The translations under genes were made by a program, and so were the position numbers. A stretch of 64,000 nt of DNA, taken from NCBI GenBank assembly GCA_947652605.1, contig OX393577.1, forward strand, positions 68,596,108 to 68,660,107, written 5' to 3'. The notes under the pieces are model-generated. The model searched no databases, had not been told where the DNA came from, and was given only the letters and a program-made list of their open reading frames with translations. Positions 14,801 through 29,800 of the stretch are shown here, piece after piece. Numbering within the stretch: the first letter of the stretch is position 1; each line of letters opens with the position of its first letter. The stretch comes from Elmis aenea. Lineage: Eukaryota > Arthropoda > Insecta > Coleoptera > Elmidae.

Positions 14801-17800
14801 TCATTTAGCACTCTGCTACTTGTATTTATTCCCAAATACAAAAAAAATAGCAGGAAGGCGATTTGAATTTGATTAAGAAGCTAAAGCCGTTGTGGAGGAA
14901 TATGTTACAGGACTCTTTAAAGATTAATTTTGAATGGAAATTGGAAAAAGGCTGGAATGAGTATGTGGCTGTCGAAGAAAGCTTCGTTGAAAAATAAACT
15001 TTTGATTATTCTCCATATCTTTTTTCATGGCTTGGTAGATTACATAATGATTTGCTTCTGCAAATATGCGTACGACCACATCAGACAGTTGTGCAAACTT
15101 CCTTTTTACCCTACCTAACTATTTGAAAATATCTACTTAAGAATTACTAAAAGCTTCAAGAGGTTTCCACATTCGATCCTCGTGTTGGCGGAATTTCCAA
15201 CACGCGTTACTATGAGCCGGAAAAAAATCGTAAATACGAACGGCGCGGTGTATGAATTTCTGGCAAACTTGGATGGAACGGAAGTCGCTCAGTTACCTTC
15301 AACGCTTGACATGTGATGCGGGAAATTGTTTTCTATTGATTTACTTGATTCAGCGTACGTGCCACTGTTAAGTATGCAAACACCATTCCGAAGCAATCTG
15401 CACCGGCACGGCCGATTATGTTTTAATAATGGAGCGACGCATGCATCTGGATGCGCCGAACTGCATGAAAACGACCTCAGATACGACAGTGTTACGGTTC
15501 CCGCAATTCTAAATTTGCGGTTGCATGCATTATTGTTGCAAGTCGGAGAACGGGTAAACAATAAAAGCCACGTTTGGATAAACACACGCAATTTTACACT
15601 ACTTTTAATTTTAATGAGGGGTTTAAAAAAATGTTTGTAGCCGAATGACGAAACCTTGTTTCAAATCCTTTAATGGCGTTCACTGAATAATGACCCTTTT
15701 AGAAATTAAATTTGTATTTGTCGGCTAAAGTATAGTGTTATAAATTCCTACACGAGCGTGTTATTTACAGATGTTATCAAGGGTTAGCATTATGCGTACG
15801 GTTCGCATTGATAACGATTTGGGTAGCTTCCTTGTTGACGCTTTCGGTCCGAAAGGACGTTTCATTAACACCAGGATTTAGGATAATCTAATTGTTTTAT
15901 CCTCTCGGTTTGTGTTGTCTCTTAGGTACCTCATCATCGTGTGGATATATCTTTAATGCACAGATAATTTAGTTATTTAAAATGTTTAAAATCACACAAC
16001 TAACGCAAAAATACGAATTTTGACCGACTGTTTAATTTTTTCCCATAATTACTGTTTATTCTGCGATTAAACATTTCTAATACAAAGCATGCTACAATCT
16101 TAGTGCAAAATTGGAGGTTGAATCTGACAATTCTTCTTTCAATATGCCTATCTAAAGCGAACAGTAGTATCTCCATTAAAATATTATCCCGGTACTTTAT
16201 CGACGCCTGGATGACAATTGAGAACACAATGACTTTTTGGTTTGATACGCGACTCTGCGCCATTGACATTACAAAAACCCTGCAGTACATCAACAAATAA
16301 TTTCCGATTCGCTAGCATTCGAAACTACATTTGATAAACTAGTCGCGCCATTAGTTCCATTCTATCGCTCACCAAACTCGATTTAAAAGCGCCGACGTTC
16401 AGTTAACGAGTTCAAACGTAGCGAACTAAATAGATCAATCATACATCAGAACTGTAAAGTGCAATTTCGATTCGAAAAAGCGAAATGCATGCAGCGTTTT
16501 GCGGTATTATGTTCATCATGCATTAATATTGTGCTTTAGTCGAACTAGTTTTGAGTAAATTGTAACTTGGCTCACTTCTGAGGATGGTTTTGCTAAATTA
16601 CTGAGGGCTGCATTCTTGTGCATCGTCTTGTCGATCAAATGCATAGTTTTGCCAGTGTTTAACCCGAGAACGTGCACTATTTTAGAAGCCAAGTATTGCA
16701 ACGCCAAAATTCCACAAACGTTAAAAAAATACTAACAGCTGCATGCATGAAACTAACCAGGGAGGTCACGATACGTTGTCGATACGAATTTGATTAAGGC
16801 TGTGTTTATTGCATCAATGACATCAAAACTAAATGTTTAGCAGAGTTATACGTGCCACTGGCCATTTCCTTCGGAAAAATAGGGGAAAAACTAAAAAAAT
16901 GGTATAAAAAGGTATAAAAAGGTAATTTTTGCTATAGCGTTGTCTATTAAACCGTCAGAGACAACATCGAAATTCTTCTATTTACCAATTTGCGCATCCT
17001 TTGCAAGTAAAATCGTGCAAAGTTTTTGAAAAAATCTTGAACGGTTCCGGAAAAAAAAACGTCAAAAACGAAACCCCTGCAAAAGCGCTATGATTTGAGC
17101 AGTTGTATAACTAAGTCTATGCGACTTGCATAGGCGTTTAATATAGGAAAAACCGTTTTTACAAGGGCCTCGTATTTCGCGTTTTACTCCGGAACCGTAT
17201 GAGATTTTTTCAAAAACTTTGCACCATTTTACTTGCAAAGGATGCGCGCATTGGCAAATAGAAGAATTTCGATTTTATCTCTGACGGTTTCATGGCCAAC
17301 GCGACCGCAAAAATTACTTTTATTATTCAACTTTTCAGTTTTTCCCCTATTTTTACGAATGAAATGGCCAGTGGCACGTATAACCCTGGAAAAGATTTAG
17401 TTTTGATGTTCTTGATGCAATAAACATAGCCTTGGTCAGATTCTAGCGACAACATATCGTGATGTTCCATGGTAAGTCTCTTGGCCGATATTGGTCAAAA
17501 AATGTTTTGGAGGTAGATCCTTGTACGACAATACTTTAAGCAAGTAGCCTTTTGCGTTAGTAATTTTTGAAATCGTTAGTCTATGAGCAATAATTTACTA
17601 CTGATCATGGGTTTCATTTAATGATCAAAATAACAGTAAATTTCGTTGTCATTTGTTTTAATTTCTTATGCTTTAATTTCCGAATACAGTGTCCACGTGA
17701 TCTAAACAGTTTTCCATCCAATTCCTTGCCCAAAGTCCGTCTCTGATAGTTTTGATCCAAACTCGGTTCAATTATTCGAGCGATAAATCACCAAATTAAT

Positions 17801-20800
17801 AAAGTGCAGAATGTAAATATCCACTCCATACCAATATATCACTACTGTGTAAATTTGTCCAGTACCTCATACGAGAATAATTGCAATTCTGCCAATGGGC
17901 CATAAATCGTCCAACGCCGCGCAGCGCCCGATGGCTAAATTATTACCGTAATGGACAATTCGTTCGAAGATGAAAACGAAATTTATTTTGACCACTAAAA
18001 CTCAAGTGGGCAATAAATAAGATTAAGATATATGTCTTACAGTTTTTGAGTGAGGCACAGGCGTAATAAAATATATGAGTGGATATTATTTTGCGGAAAA
18101 ATTCCACACTTTCAATTTAAAAAACACACAGCATTACATTCATTTCAATAACAGCTAAATCGATACATATTTCAAATATAATCCAATAAGGTAATTCGAC
18201 TGCATGTTATCCAAATTAATTTGCAAGTCAATGAAACGCAATACGCTATCAAAATACCGCTTATTAATTAATAATACCAATTAGAATTATTGCATTAGAG
18301 ATCTACAAAACTATTACCCTCAAAGCATGTGCAAATCATATTTACCGTATTTTAATTGATTTATATTAATTATACCATTTTTATAGATTCAGTTACGCTA
18401 TGATTTTAATTAAGTTCCAATTCCAATGTTTGAATAAAACGAATTTTTAATTAAATAAAATAATAACAGCGGTGTTTTTATCCGACAGGATATAAATTAT
18501 TTATTCAAAATATTAATTATTGATAGCAAGTGGTATATAGGAACATAACATATTTTAATACTCATAAATATTTAAGATCGTTTACAATTAACTTGCCACT
18601 TTTGGAGTTTTACTTGATAGCGCGACAAACTTCATAATTTTCCCTTGTTAATCCTAACTTAACAATAAAATTAAATCAATTATAAAGTTTACGATACTTT
18701 CAAGTTACAAAACAACGTAAAGTATGCCCAAACTTTCAAGACTAGTATTACGTTTATATTAATATAATAACTTCCAACTTCAACAACAAATAGTTTCTGA
18801 ACTAAGAGCAAAATTTACAAAGGTACCTTCTTATAAGGCTGACAAGATACCGAGGCAAAACCATTTTATTAAAGCAAGCAAAAACCTCATTAACCAAAAT
18901 TTTATAGCAGGTAGTTTTGCTGTATTGTAATCTGGGATCTTTTGACGTGGGTGTTAAATTTTCATAACGATTAGGTTCCATTTTCGAAACATGGAGATCA
19001 AAATTATTTAAGTAGAACGATGAGCTACCACGGACACAGGAATCAAGTGGAGAAAGGTTAAAGAATTGGAAAACGGCAAGAAGAGATAAAGGGAATCTTA
19101 CAAAAGTAATCTACGTACATACATACCCATGAAGAAAACCCTCAAACTTAACTGCAAAGAGGTGTAAGATAAAGAGTGGAAATAAAGAAACGCAATTTCC
19201 TCTTGTTCATAGCAGATTAGTTTTTTGAAGGGAAAAGCTTTATATAAGCTACAAGCTTTGTTTTAAATTAGTCAAAGCTGTTGTCAATTTGTTTCTTTCC
19301 ACAAATAAGGCAGATACCTCATGTGATAAATAAACCGTAGAGTTTGAAAGCTGTTAACTGTACAGGTATTCCGTAAAGCAAATTAAACAGCGGGTACACA
19401 CACAACTTCAAAGATTTTAAGACTCCCGCAGCGTGCGAACTTAAAAAAACCTCATGTCGTATTACATCACAGGATGCGGAACTAATAAGAAGGTAAATAA
19501 TTCACGACCGTGTCGGTAATAACACCGAACCGAATAGTGGATAAGCGATGCTTTGTTTCATGGTAATTAGTTCACAACTTTGTCTTAAATTCGCTTCAGG
19601 AATTATCAACCCTGTTTACTTACACAAATAAACAATAGTTCTGTTTAGTTGTTGTTGATGCCATACGGGTGCTTAAATTATAAATTTCGGTAAAGGCTTT
19701 TGGGGGCGTTTCAGAATTCTGTGAAGAGATTTTTGAAAATGGGGTTCTAGTTTTGCAAACCGTGTAGACTGAGCAAGACATTTTTTGACACGAATCGTGG
19801 AATTTGTGGCAAAATTTTTGTGTGAGTATATTGCAGGAGGTTAAACCTCTGGAGTTTTTTTTATCGCGATTGAAAAAATAACTAATGTATTTTATAGCTT
19901 GTAAATATGATTTAAAACACTTAGGCAATCCATATCGACTACCAGTTTATTCAGAACACGATTTAATTTTTTTTTTACAAGTTAACCAAAGTTCTTAAAA
20001 TTTTCCAAGTTTAATGTATTTCTATTATAATCATATCTGACGTGTTAAAAAAACAAAGGATGGTACATGCAGAGCTGGGCATTACTTAAGTATTTTCTTG
20101 CTTCAGTACTTTTTCTAGTACTTTTCCGGTACTTAAGACTTATACAGTACATTTTAAAATTAGTTACTTAGGACTTGAATCTCAAGTACTTCGGTGAAAA
20201 TACTGGTACTTTTTTTTAACTGGTTGCTGACATCAAAAAGAGTTTTATACTAGTAACATCGATAATGCTGTAGTCTCTAAATAATATCTGCAAAAAGTAC
20301 TTGAAGAGTACTTGAGAAATACTTGAGTACTTTCTGCAAGTACTTGTACTTAAGAATCAGTACTTTAAAGATGGCGGTACTGGTACTTGTGATCCAAGTA
20401 CTTGCCATAAGTACTTAAGACTTAGGTAATTTTTGGCCAGTACTTGCCCAACAGTTAAACTAAACGCCGCGCCCTGTAGAATGCATGGAAGCTAATTGAG
20501 ATTTAATTTTTTTATTCATTTTAATCGATGTCTTTATACTAAAAGTATATAGAACCGACTTAGGCACATGCCAACCGTTCCTGACAAGGTGATACATCCC
20601 TAGATAACCAGCGCTGCGTAGTGTTAACATGAAGCATTAATTTTACCACCTCAGGGATGAAAGTCAACACATTTAGCTGTCTGTTACCAATATCGCCCGG
20701 ATCCATTCACTATTTTAATCACGATAAATTCGGTTACAATTCAAACCAAGGATTAATGTTATGAAACAATTATGGCGCAAAACTTAGTATTAGGCAAAGT

Positions 20801-23800
20801 GCTTTAACAACTAAACATCCTTCTACCCCACAACCCACAATCTGTCTCCTCAATCATAATATTTGCTTTCAAGCATCGCTCGATTTGTAGGCACAAAAAC
20901 GTTTGCATTAACACATGGAACTTTTCGTATAAAAATATTTCGATTATAACCAACCAGACTGATAAAAAATTGATGTAAGCAAGAGCTTTTTCCACCAAAA
21001 AAAGCACATTACAAAGAAGTTGCTTCGAAATGTCGTTCGCGAAACGATTCTATGAGATTCATTTTATATGCAGCTAGATTAAGTCGATGTTCGTGAAACT
21101 TGTATATTGTGGAAGGCGGTTTTAGCTCGGATATATGTCGAACTAACTTGTAAAAAAGAAACATCTAAATCTACAAAAGACGCAATAAAAGGAAGATGAT
21201 ACTGCTCTTTTATTAAAACGGCAAAAATATTAAAATTTGATCACTTTGAAAGCAAAGCCACTCTTAATGGAAACATTTCAAAAAAAAAAATTTTTAAACG
21301 ATAAATTTTCAGGAAAGTAGCCCATAAAAAAAGTTAATTTTTATATATCAGAAATGCAGAATTATTCCGCGCTAAGGAAAATATTCCAACGATTTTTTTT
21401 CGCCAACTCTAAATCTGTTTAATTTTAATTTATATTCTCATCGAAGAAGTTAAACAAATGTTTATTTTGCAGGATAAACAGTTCGGAAAGGTGGCCCTGT
21501 TCTTTCCGCACAGTAATCCGGAAGCGGAAGTGATATCAGGCATAAAATGCTACAAGCAGTACACTCTAGAGCGCGCCTATCTCGGAGAGACATTCTTTTG
21601 GGGTCTTTTACCTCAGCCCGGCGATCAGCTCGTCTTTAAATTTTCAAACGCCATCGTTATGAAACGGTAAAGTATTCTAATACAAATTGACCGTGAAGAA
21701 TACGATCTATCATGAAGTTTTCTTGCAGATTCTTTTTCAGAAGCGGCAACGCCGAGCATCCTTCCGACAAGTTCTACAATACTACAGTCGAAGTGTTACC
21801 CCTTGAAACCAATCAATACGGTAACGCTTTCAACGTGACGAGTGATGGGTACATTGTTGTAGGTAAGTCACGTTTGCTTTATATTGAGCGAGATTTACAC
21901 GCTTTGTCGTTTATGCCACTGTATTCATTCAAGTGTCCGACATTTATCAGGGCGACGTGCGCGAACGATTTGTTTTCGACTTCATTTATCGCCTGATCAT
22001 CGTAAAAATCTTACTTGTTACCTTCGCGAGATTGACGTTTAGCTTTGCATCTGTTTGTGTCATTCGCTACATACAGGCTGACTCAAAATTTAGAGCTCAT
22101 AATTAGGGATAAAGTAGAATTATTAAACAGCGGTCCGAGTGTTAAATGATTAGAAGCTGAAGAAACCACCTTGTTCTTTCTTTTTTCTAAAAGCGCATTT
22201 ACCTGTTTAAACTTTAAATACAGCCAAGTTATTTGGAGTCTTCGATGACGATGGCTCCACCGCTTCGGCTTTGTCTTGATAATTGTACTGTGTCTGGAAT
22301 ATTGCACATCTCAACAATTGGTATTTAGTACCCTGTCCATCATAGATCTGAACGTTCTCATCTCGATTGTTCTTAGGTAATGTTTAGTTCTCTTTGTTTC
22401 TGCACACGTTTCGGTGGCGTATGTTAAGATTAATCTTACAGCCCTTTTATGTATTACAGTTTTACCTCCAAAGACTCATATTTATTCCTCCAAACCGCCT
22501 CTCCGAGTCTCTAGCCTACCAGCATTTTCTCCCTTTCAAAGCTAAACGTACATCTCTTGAAAAGTTTGTTGCTAGATTTTTAAATGACGACTTGTTTAAT
22601 AACCGATTCTTCTTTATCTTGGCCATAATCTTGTCTGTCATTATAATTAATAGAATTTGGCCGAAGGACTAACAATAGCGTCTACAGATACTATTTTAAA
22701 TAAAAATTGCTATAATTTACCGATTTGTAAAACGTTTTAAAAACTACGTATTTTATCCTACAGAGAGAGACTGGTTCATTCTCCTAAAAGTAAAACCCAA
22801 GTCTTTTTTTACAGTAAATAAGCAATAACATTTGAAATTCGTGCATTAACTGAACGTGTATTTTTCAAACCACGTTGGACATTTTTTTACCGACCACCCA
22901 CCAACAACACGAGCCAAACCACAGCCAGCGAGTAGTAAAATAAAATCCCCAAACAGTTTAGTATGATTGATAAAATTTAGGAAATATATTGCTAAACAAA
23001 TGTAACGAAACTTTTTGCCATTAGGTTTACTTCTATCGGCATTCAAAAACTTTTTAATACTAACTTAAAACACATAATTAATCTTTCATTAAACCTACAC
23101 TGTTTAAATTGTGCATTAAAAAGAAAAGTAAACCACGAAACACTTTTTTAACATAAACAAATATAAAGCGGCTCATTTTTAAACCCTGAGAAACGCAAAT
23201 TACCGCTAAAAGTCCATACATTTGTGCAATTACTTTAAATTCTTAACCCGGTTTAGATTTTTATTGTAAGCCAGTAAGCAGTTAGACATACATTGTAAAC
23301 AAGTTTTGTCAGTTTAGCGTGTACTAAACGCGACCTAATTCCATAATTTACGATCGGTTTAGAAAAAGAAAGAAATTTTTGCAGAAGTTCAACCCTTAAG
23401 ATAAGCAAAACGTCCGGGGCACAGCAGATTAAGGGCTTGAAGCAAATACCTATATAGATAACGTGGATGCTGCTGAACTTCGGAGGAGATAAACTTGTAT
23501 TGATTAAGTCTAGGTTCCTTGCTGCTGGTACGGTGAGAGTGCTTCTAAAACCGATTTGTCATACTTTGTAAAGGACTTCATTGTAATGGATAGTTTTTCT
23601 TTAAAATATAAGAAGCGATCATTGTAAGGATTTCATAATTACTGCACTCGAATCAATTAACTGGTTAAAATAGCCGAAAATCGTTTTTAAGCCAGCCAAT
23701 TTTCAAGTAAAGCTATTTTATTTTCTCTGTAATGTTCGGCTTTGCAAGAATTTTCGGTACTAAATTAAGAAATTTAGCGATTATTCCAATTCAAAGCTCA

Positions 23801-26800
23801 ACTTTGCCTTTTCGGTAACGTCAAAGATTCCCTAAAAACTTATTCGAATAAATCACCAAATAGCTCGCATCGCCCAAGCGAGTGTCGCTCGCCCTATGAA
23901 AAAAGTTGCAATCGAAACGAACTGTTTTTTATAATGATAAATTGCCGGAAGAAACAAAAAGAAAACAGCTTAGTTATCCGTCTACAGGCTACACCACTGA
24001 CACCGGTTGCTTTGTGAAAACAGTGTTATAAACTACATTATTTTTGACGATTTATAAAGCTTGAAATAAGAATGGAAGAGCTTGGAAAAAGGCAAGCCGT
24101 ACTTCTGAATATGTTCTGTATAAGAGCAGTTTTGGCCGAAGACAAGCGATTTAGTTTAACAGATGAGACATGAGTCCATCATTATATGTACATACATCGG
24201 TTCTATAGCGTCTGTCGGGGCTGTCCGATCCCCAGACTGTTCCTCCGCCCCTCCCTATCCTGCCGCTGATTCTCTTGCAGATTTCTTTCGCTCATGGCTC
24301 TCTGAATGCCCTCGTTCCACGTCTTCCTGGGTCTGCCTCGTTTTCTCCTTTCAGGGGGGATCCAGTCAAGCGTTACTTTTGGCAGTCGGTGGTCTGCCGT
24401 CCTTCTTACATGTCCGTACTAAATTAGTTGCCGTCTTTCTGCCTCTTGTGTTATAGTTTCCCTCAGTCCGATTAATTCTTTAGTTGTTGTGTTCGGTACT
24501 CTATCTAGTCTAGACATTCCACACGATCTTCTTACGGAACCTATCTCCACAGCTTCCAGCCTTCTTTTATCTGCTTCTGTCCACCTCCATGCTTCTGCTC
24601 CATACATAATACTATACTCTTAATAACTGTGTTATATATGTTCTCTTCTTTCTTATTTCTTTACTCCAACATATTCCATTTAGCCTTTTGACGCCTCTTC
24701 TTCCTTATTCTGTTCGTTGGCAAAAAGGGTCTTTTCAACCGAAAAATAAAGTCATTTTTAATTATTTTTTTTTTGTGCCAGGCTGCGAAATTTTTCATTC
24801 ACCCACGTATATCTTCCATATTATTTACAGGTTTATTATCGCTAATGAGAATTTTAATTGAACGAGCCTCCTCATTATCCGATAATAATTTATAGTCTGC
24901 CATTGTGCTTAAAGCTCGACTTTAATGAAATTATTTCGCTCGTCGCACACAATGCCTATTGTCAAATTTGCAAGGGCATAATGCATGAAAATTAAACCGT
25001 TCCGCCGTTCGCACCTATTTTACTACTACTTCATCAAACGTGTGCTCTTCTCATTGTGGTTTTATGGGTATTTGTTTATGCGACTAGTGTTTTTAGTGTA
25101 CGTTGAACCAAAAAGTGATTGTTCTCGACTATGCTGTATCCCAAGTTGATTACATAGCGATTATGGAGTCCCTCGACCCAGCCGCCCTTAATAATGAGCA
25201 CTTTGCAAATACGAAGGATTTCCGGTATATTTAATAGTAGTCGTATGTGAATATTTTAAGTGAATCTGACAAAAATTATTAACATTCGTTTTGTGCACGT
25301 TTATTTAGAGTTTCGTTGCTTCGAACCTCAAAATTTTATAAGGATCGAAATGTATTTTTGGCCTATTAAATCCATGTACCATCCCTGATAAAAAAAATAG
25401 TTTTGTGAAACTCTTGCGCTTTAGAATTCTTTCACGACATTTAAACTTCGTGCACAAACATAAAAACGGACTATAAATACTTATTAAAATAGATTAACGT
25501 AATGAATATTCATGTACCTACTCGTACATGTGGGTGTGAAATTATAAATGGATTATAATTATGTTAAAAACCATTATCAAAATTACTATTTAGTATTTAA
25601 TGTTCTACTTTATCAACAAAACAACTGAATAATCGTATGTTTTAACCTGTACGTAATTTAATTATCTGACGTCATTATATACTTGAATTATTTAAGGGAT
25701 TGGTTTAATAATATAAATAAGCTTAACCAGGCCTTATCAGCAGGTGGGGGGGGGGCAAGAGGGGCGGATGCCCCGGTCTCACAGTTCTATGGGCCTCAAT
25801 TTTAAACTTATCTGTTAAAAAAAGATACACAATATTTATGTACTTGAAATAACAGTTTTAAAACATATATCATGAAACAACCATTAACATTTTATATCCT
25901 TCCCTTATAGTTTTTAATTTTGAAGGGCCTTAAAATCATTGTCTGCCCCGGGGCTTTTTCGAAGATCCCTTCTAGAAATGCTAGACTATGTTTAAGATTA
26001 TAGTCTTTTTGTCACTAGCAAGCTGTTTTATTAGAAATAAGGAATAAATTTAAAAAAATAAAATTGCTAATGAATGAAATTGTTCTAGCACACCTACACA
26101 CAAGAGATCCTTGAAATAAAAAGCGATTTTTAATTAAATTTGTTCATGCTTTTATCTGTTAAATATTGAAGATTCAAGGATTATCATTTAATTAATGTAC
26201 TCAGATGCAGTTTTATGGTAGAAATTCTTTGAGCAAACTGCTACTTTAAAAACGCCCTTTCTACTCTGAACGTCAAAATTTTGTTTGATAGTTTAGCAAA
26301 GATTGGGAGGTTTAAAATATATATTTTGGTCGTTCTAACAGCGGAATCGCATTTATTTCGAATAGGAGATATATTCAGATTTATTTCGTCGTAGCGGGAC
26401 ATAAAAATCAGTTTAATGTGTACATATTTGTAGAAAAACAAGTAATAAATGCTAAATTTATTTGCGCAACCCTGTCATCAAAATATAAACTGCTATTTTT
26501 ATTGTTGTAACAGCACAGTAAATTGTGAAATTGTGATAAAAATTGGTGATTTTTATTATTATGATCCTGCAATGAATTATTACGATAATTTAAGCTTAAG
26601 CTATCTTTAATAAATTTTCAATTTATGGTTGTACTGGTCAATTTCTTAAAATATTAAGATTAGAAACCATAAAATTATCAATTTTAATTAAACTCTAATT
26701 TCTAACAACGAAATTGTTAAATTTAGGAACCGTTTTAAGACCCTTAGGAGCATAATACATTAAAATTTCTGTTTTTCATACTAAATTATTTTAATTACAG

Positions 26801-29800
26801 CTAAATTCGATAAAGCTATAGCACATAAACTTAACACCGACAAAGCGAAACTTGCGTGCGCATTTTTTATGGCCTGTTTTAATTAAATTGAGCGTAGTGC
26901 CAACATAATGTTAGCCCGATATTGAGATTGATAGTGACATGTTAATAACAGGTTGTAAAAAAAAACGATTCTATAATTTTGTAGGTACCGAAAAACAGAA
27001 CATACAAGAGCGGAATTTTCGTGTTGCCCGTTCGAAAAATATGATGATTATTCGACAACTACTTTGTAGCTTTTAGCAAATATATCTATTAAAGTTGGCG
27101 TTGTTTTAAGAAAACAACTAATTTTAATGGCGTTCAAAATATGCAGCAAATATAGTTACAGGCAAGAGGTAAAGTTATCCAAAAATTCTCAAGTCGTGAA
27201 GAAAATTTTCGTACAAAAAATTGTGTATATATTTCCAGGACTGTCAGCTCGCACGTTTTTGAAGGACGACCGCTTTAAAACTTTTATCGCACTTCGTTTT
27301 TAACAGAAACTTTTTACGATCGTCTCTTTAAGGTTTCTAGTCCCTACCATCCATAAATACAGAGGGCCGTGTTTTACAAAACATGGGGCCATGCTTAATG
27401 GATATACGGTTCTGCATTTTGAAAAATCGTGTGAAGGATTCAACTATAAAATAAGTGTGGCAACCGCTTGTCAAATTTTATTTTGTTAATCGCTTAATAC
27501 ATACAGGGTGATTGAAATTCGAGTTTAAGCATGGGAATCTCGCTAATTATAATAGCTAGAGTGTAGGTTTAAATTTGGCAAAGTTGCTAAATTTCGTACT
27601 CAATAATAATCCAAAGAGAAATTGAAAATATCAAAAAAATTTAAAAAAAAAAGCGTTATTTGATTATGTAAATAGCAAAAATTGCGCCCAAAAGAAAAAA
27701 TGAAGTTGGTTATCATAAAACAAAAACGAATCGACCCAGAAAAAATTAATGACCACCATTCGATGCGGCTTAAGAAGTTGCTTCCGCAATGTTTTTACAC
27801 ATTTAAAATATTATATAACCCAAACGAGTTAAAGACGATTTTCAAAAATCGTATTTTTCGGTTTTTCCTAATTTTCTCGAATACCGTATGAGATGTTTCC
27901 AATTTCTCTTTGGATTAATAATAAGCACCAAATTAAGCAACTTAGCCAAATTTAAACCTATACTCTAGCTATTATAATAAGCGAGATCCCCATGCTTAAA
28001 CTCGAATTTCAATCACCCTGTATAAAAAGAGGAAAAACATTAAAAAACCTTGATTAATTGGGGATAATTGTTTATTTTGAAATTTAAAAGTTTTAATTAT
28101 TGCTCGTTAATAATAGTAATGTTGCTTTAATAAGCAAAATTACACAAGAAATTAAATGGCATCCAAAAAATTTGGTGCAATAAAACTGATAAATGATTGA
28201 ATTTTCGATCCCAAGTATCTTTTTTAACAATACGAATATCAAAATAGTAATAGATAATTTTTATATACTTTTACGCTATTACTTATTAAGACACTAATAT
28301 TTTCTAAGTTAATCGCTACCAACCTTACATTTTTTTAAATTTTTGTCATAGTTGGCTGTAGCGAATATGAATACATTTTTTCTATTTACAATAACATTAA
28401 AGTGGTTGTATACAAAGTCAGCAATTATTGAGGAACAAGAAGTAAAAATCCATTAAAAATTATGAAAGTTTGAAACCTTCGAATCTATTAACATCAGTTT
28501 AAATTTTTTTAACAAATTAAAAACAATCGTTCAAGAATTTTAATCACCAACTTAGGTAATCTTTTTTCTACAAGATAATATTACTGCAAAAGTATATCTA
28601 CTTCAAAAGATAAAAGAGGAACATTATCTATAATCTACTCCTAATACGGCAAATACTAAAACCCCCAAATTTCTTATATACGACCCGATCTGGCTTAAGC
28701 TGAAACCTTTAAAAAGACATTTGGAGATAATGTACCTACACAGATTACATCAGATCCTTTAAACCCATTAAGGATGGCAATTTTCTTGCAAAGACACTAA
28801 CATTAAATTTCTGTTACATTCACATTTTGGCGCCGATCGGGCTTTCATCTCCACACAATTTTCCATTTTAATAAAAAAACACTAATTGAACCCGTCCCTG
28901 ACCAGACTTGAAAAAACGCTTCCTCTAAACGTTTCATAAACTTTTAAAAGCAATTTGTTTTATAGGTCCCTCGGGGACTAGCCGATATTTGGTAATCATA
29001 TTTCTTGTCGTCTACTACATTTTTTAAAGGAAATGGGCCATGGAAATCGATGCGATATCAGATTTGTACGTGACAAAGTCTTTTTTTATGGCACCTAACC
29101 TATATTGTAATCTGAAATCTATAATGTAAAGGGTACAGAATGTTTCTTAGTTTAACAGCTCGGGGTGTTTTAATTTTATTGGCCTGTCATTTCGGAATGG
29201 CAGTAACATTGTCTTTATCGGGATACTTTAATTGCTTTATACTAAGTGTCCATAAAAGATTGTAGTTATGAGGCAACTTTGCTATGTAGAACAACAATTT
29301 TAGTTGACAAAGTTGCCTGAAAGATTGCGAGGGTATGTGTTTATTGCGTTTTTCCCCGTTTAATTTTAGCTATTTTGTAACTTTAATAGATACAAGATTA
29401 AATATTTAGGAGTGATCATAAAGAAAAATGGAGGAATGAACAAGGAAATAAGCGAAAGGGCAGGAAATGTGGGAAGAATATTTAACAGTTAAATAATATT
29501 TTTTAGGAAATAGAAAAGTCCCAAAACGAACATAAGTGGAAGTGGTCAAAAAGGTAGTAACTCCGGCAGTTTAATACGAAAGTGAAACGTGGACACTTTT
29601 AAATAAAAATAGTAGCTGAGTGTATGCAGCAGAAATGGGCTTTCTAAGAAAAGTCCAAGAAAAAGCGAAAAAAGATAGAATCAGAAATGAAACATATAGA
29701 AAACAATTAAAGATAAAATCAGTTGAAAATAAATACAGAAAGATAGCTGGAATGGTTGGGTCACATTTATAGGATGACAGAAGAATGGTTAACCAGAAAA

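Larger units (their letters stand above)
14046..21472. other. large Mgat4 intron with repeats
   Basis: A 7.4-kb intron. It contains a non-LTR retrotransposon remnant (14375-14640), a segment richer in CpG and lower in simple sequence (about 15160-16500), a long imperfect palindrome (16755-17476) and an AGTACTT-rich element (about 20090-20455). The rest, especially 17.5-19.0 kb, is AT-rich without visible function. The overlapping open frames of about 100 codons on both strands at 15289-15640, and a 102-codon frame at 19620-19928, have no recognisable similarity. Confidence 0.7.

Noticed and set aside
15289..15640. Overlapping open frames of about 100 codons on both strands
   Set aside because: No recognisable domain, no splice or neighbour support; retained only as a possible regulatory island.
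19620..19928. 102-codon minus-strand open frame
   Set aside because: Composition like the surrounding intron and no domain or homologue recognised.
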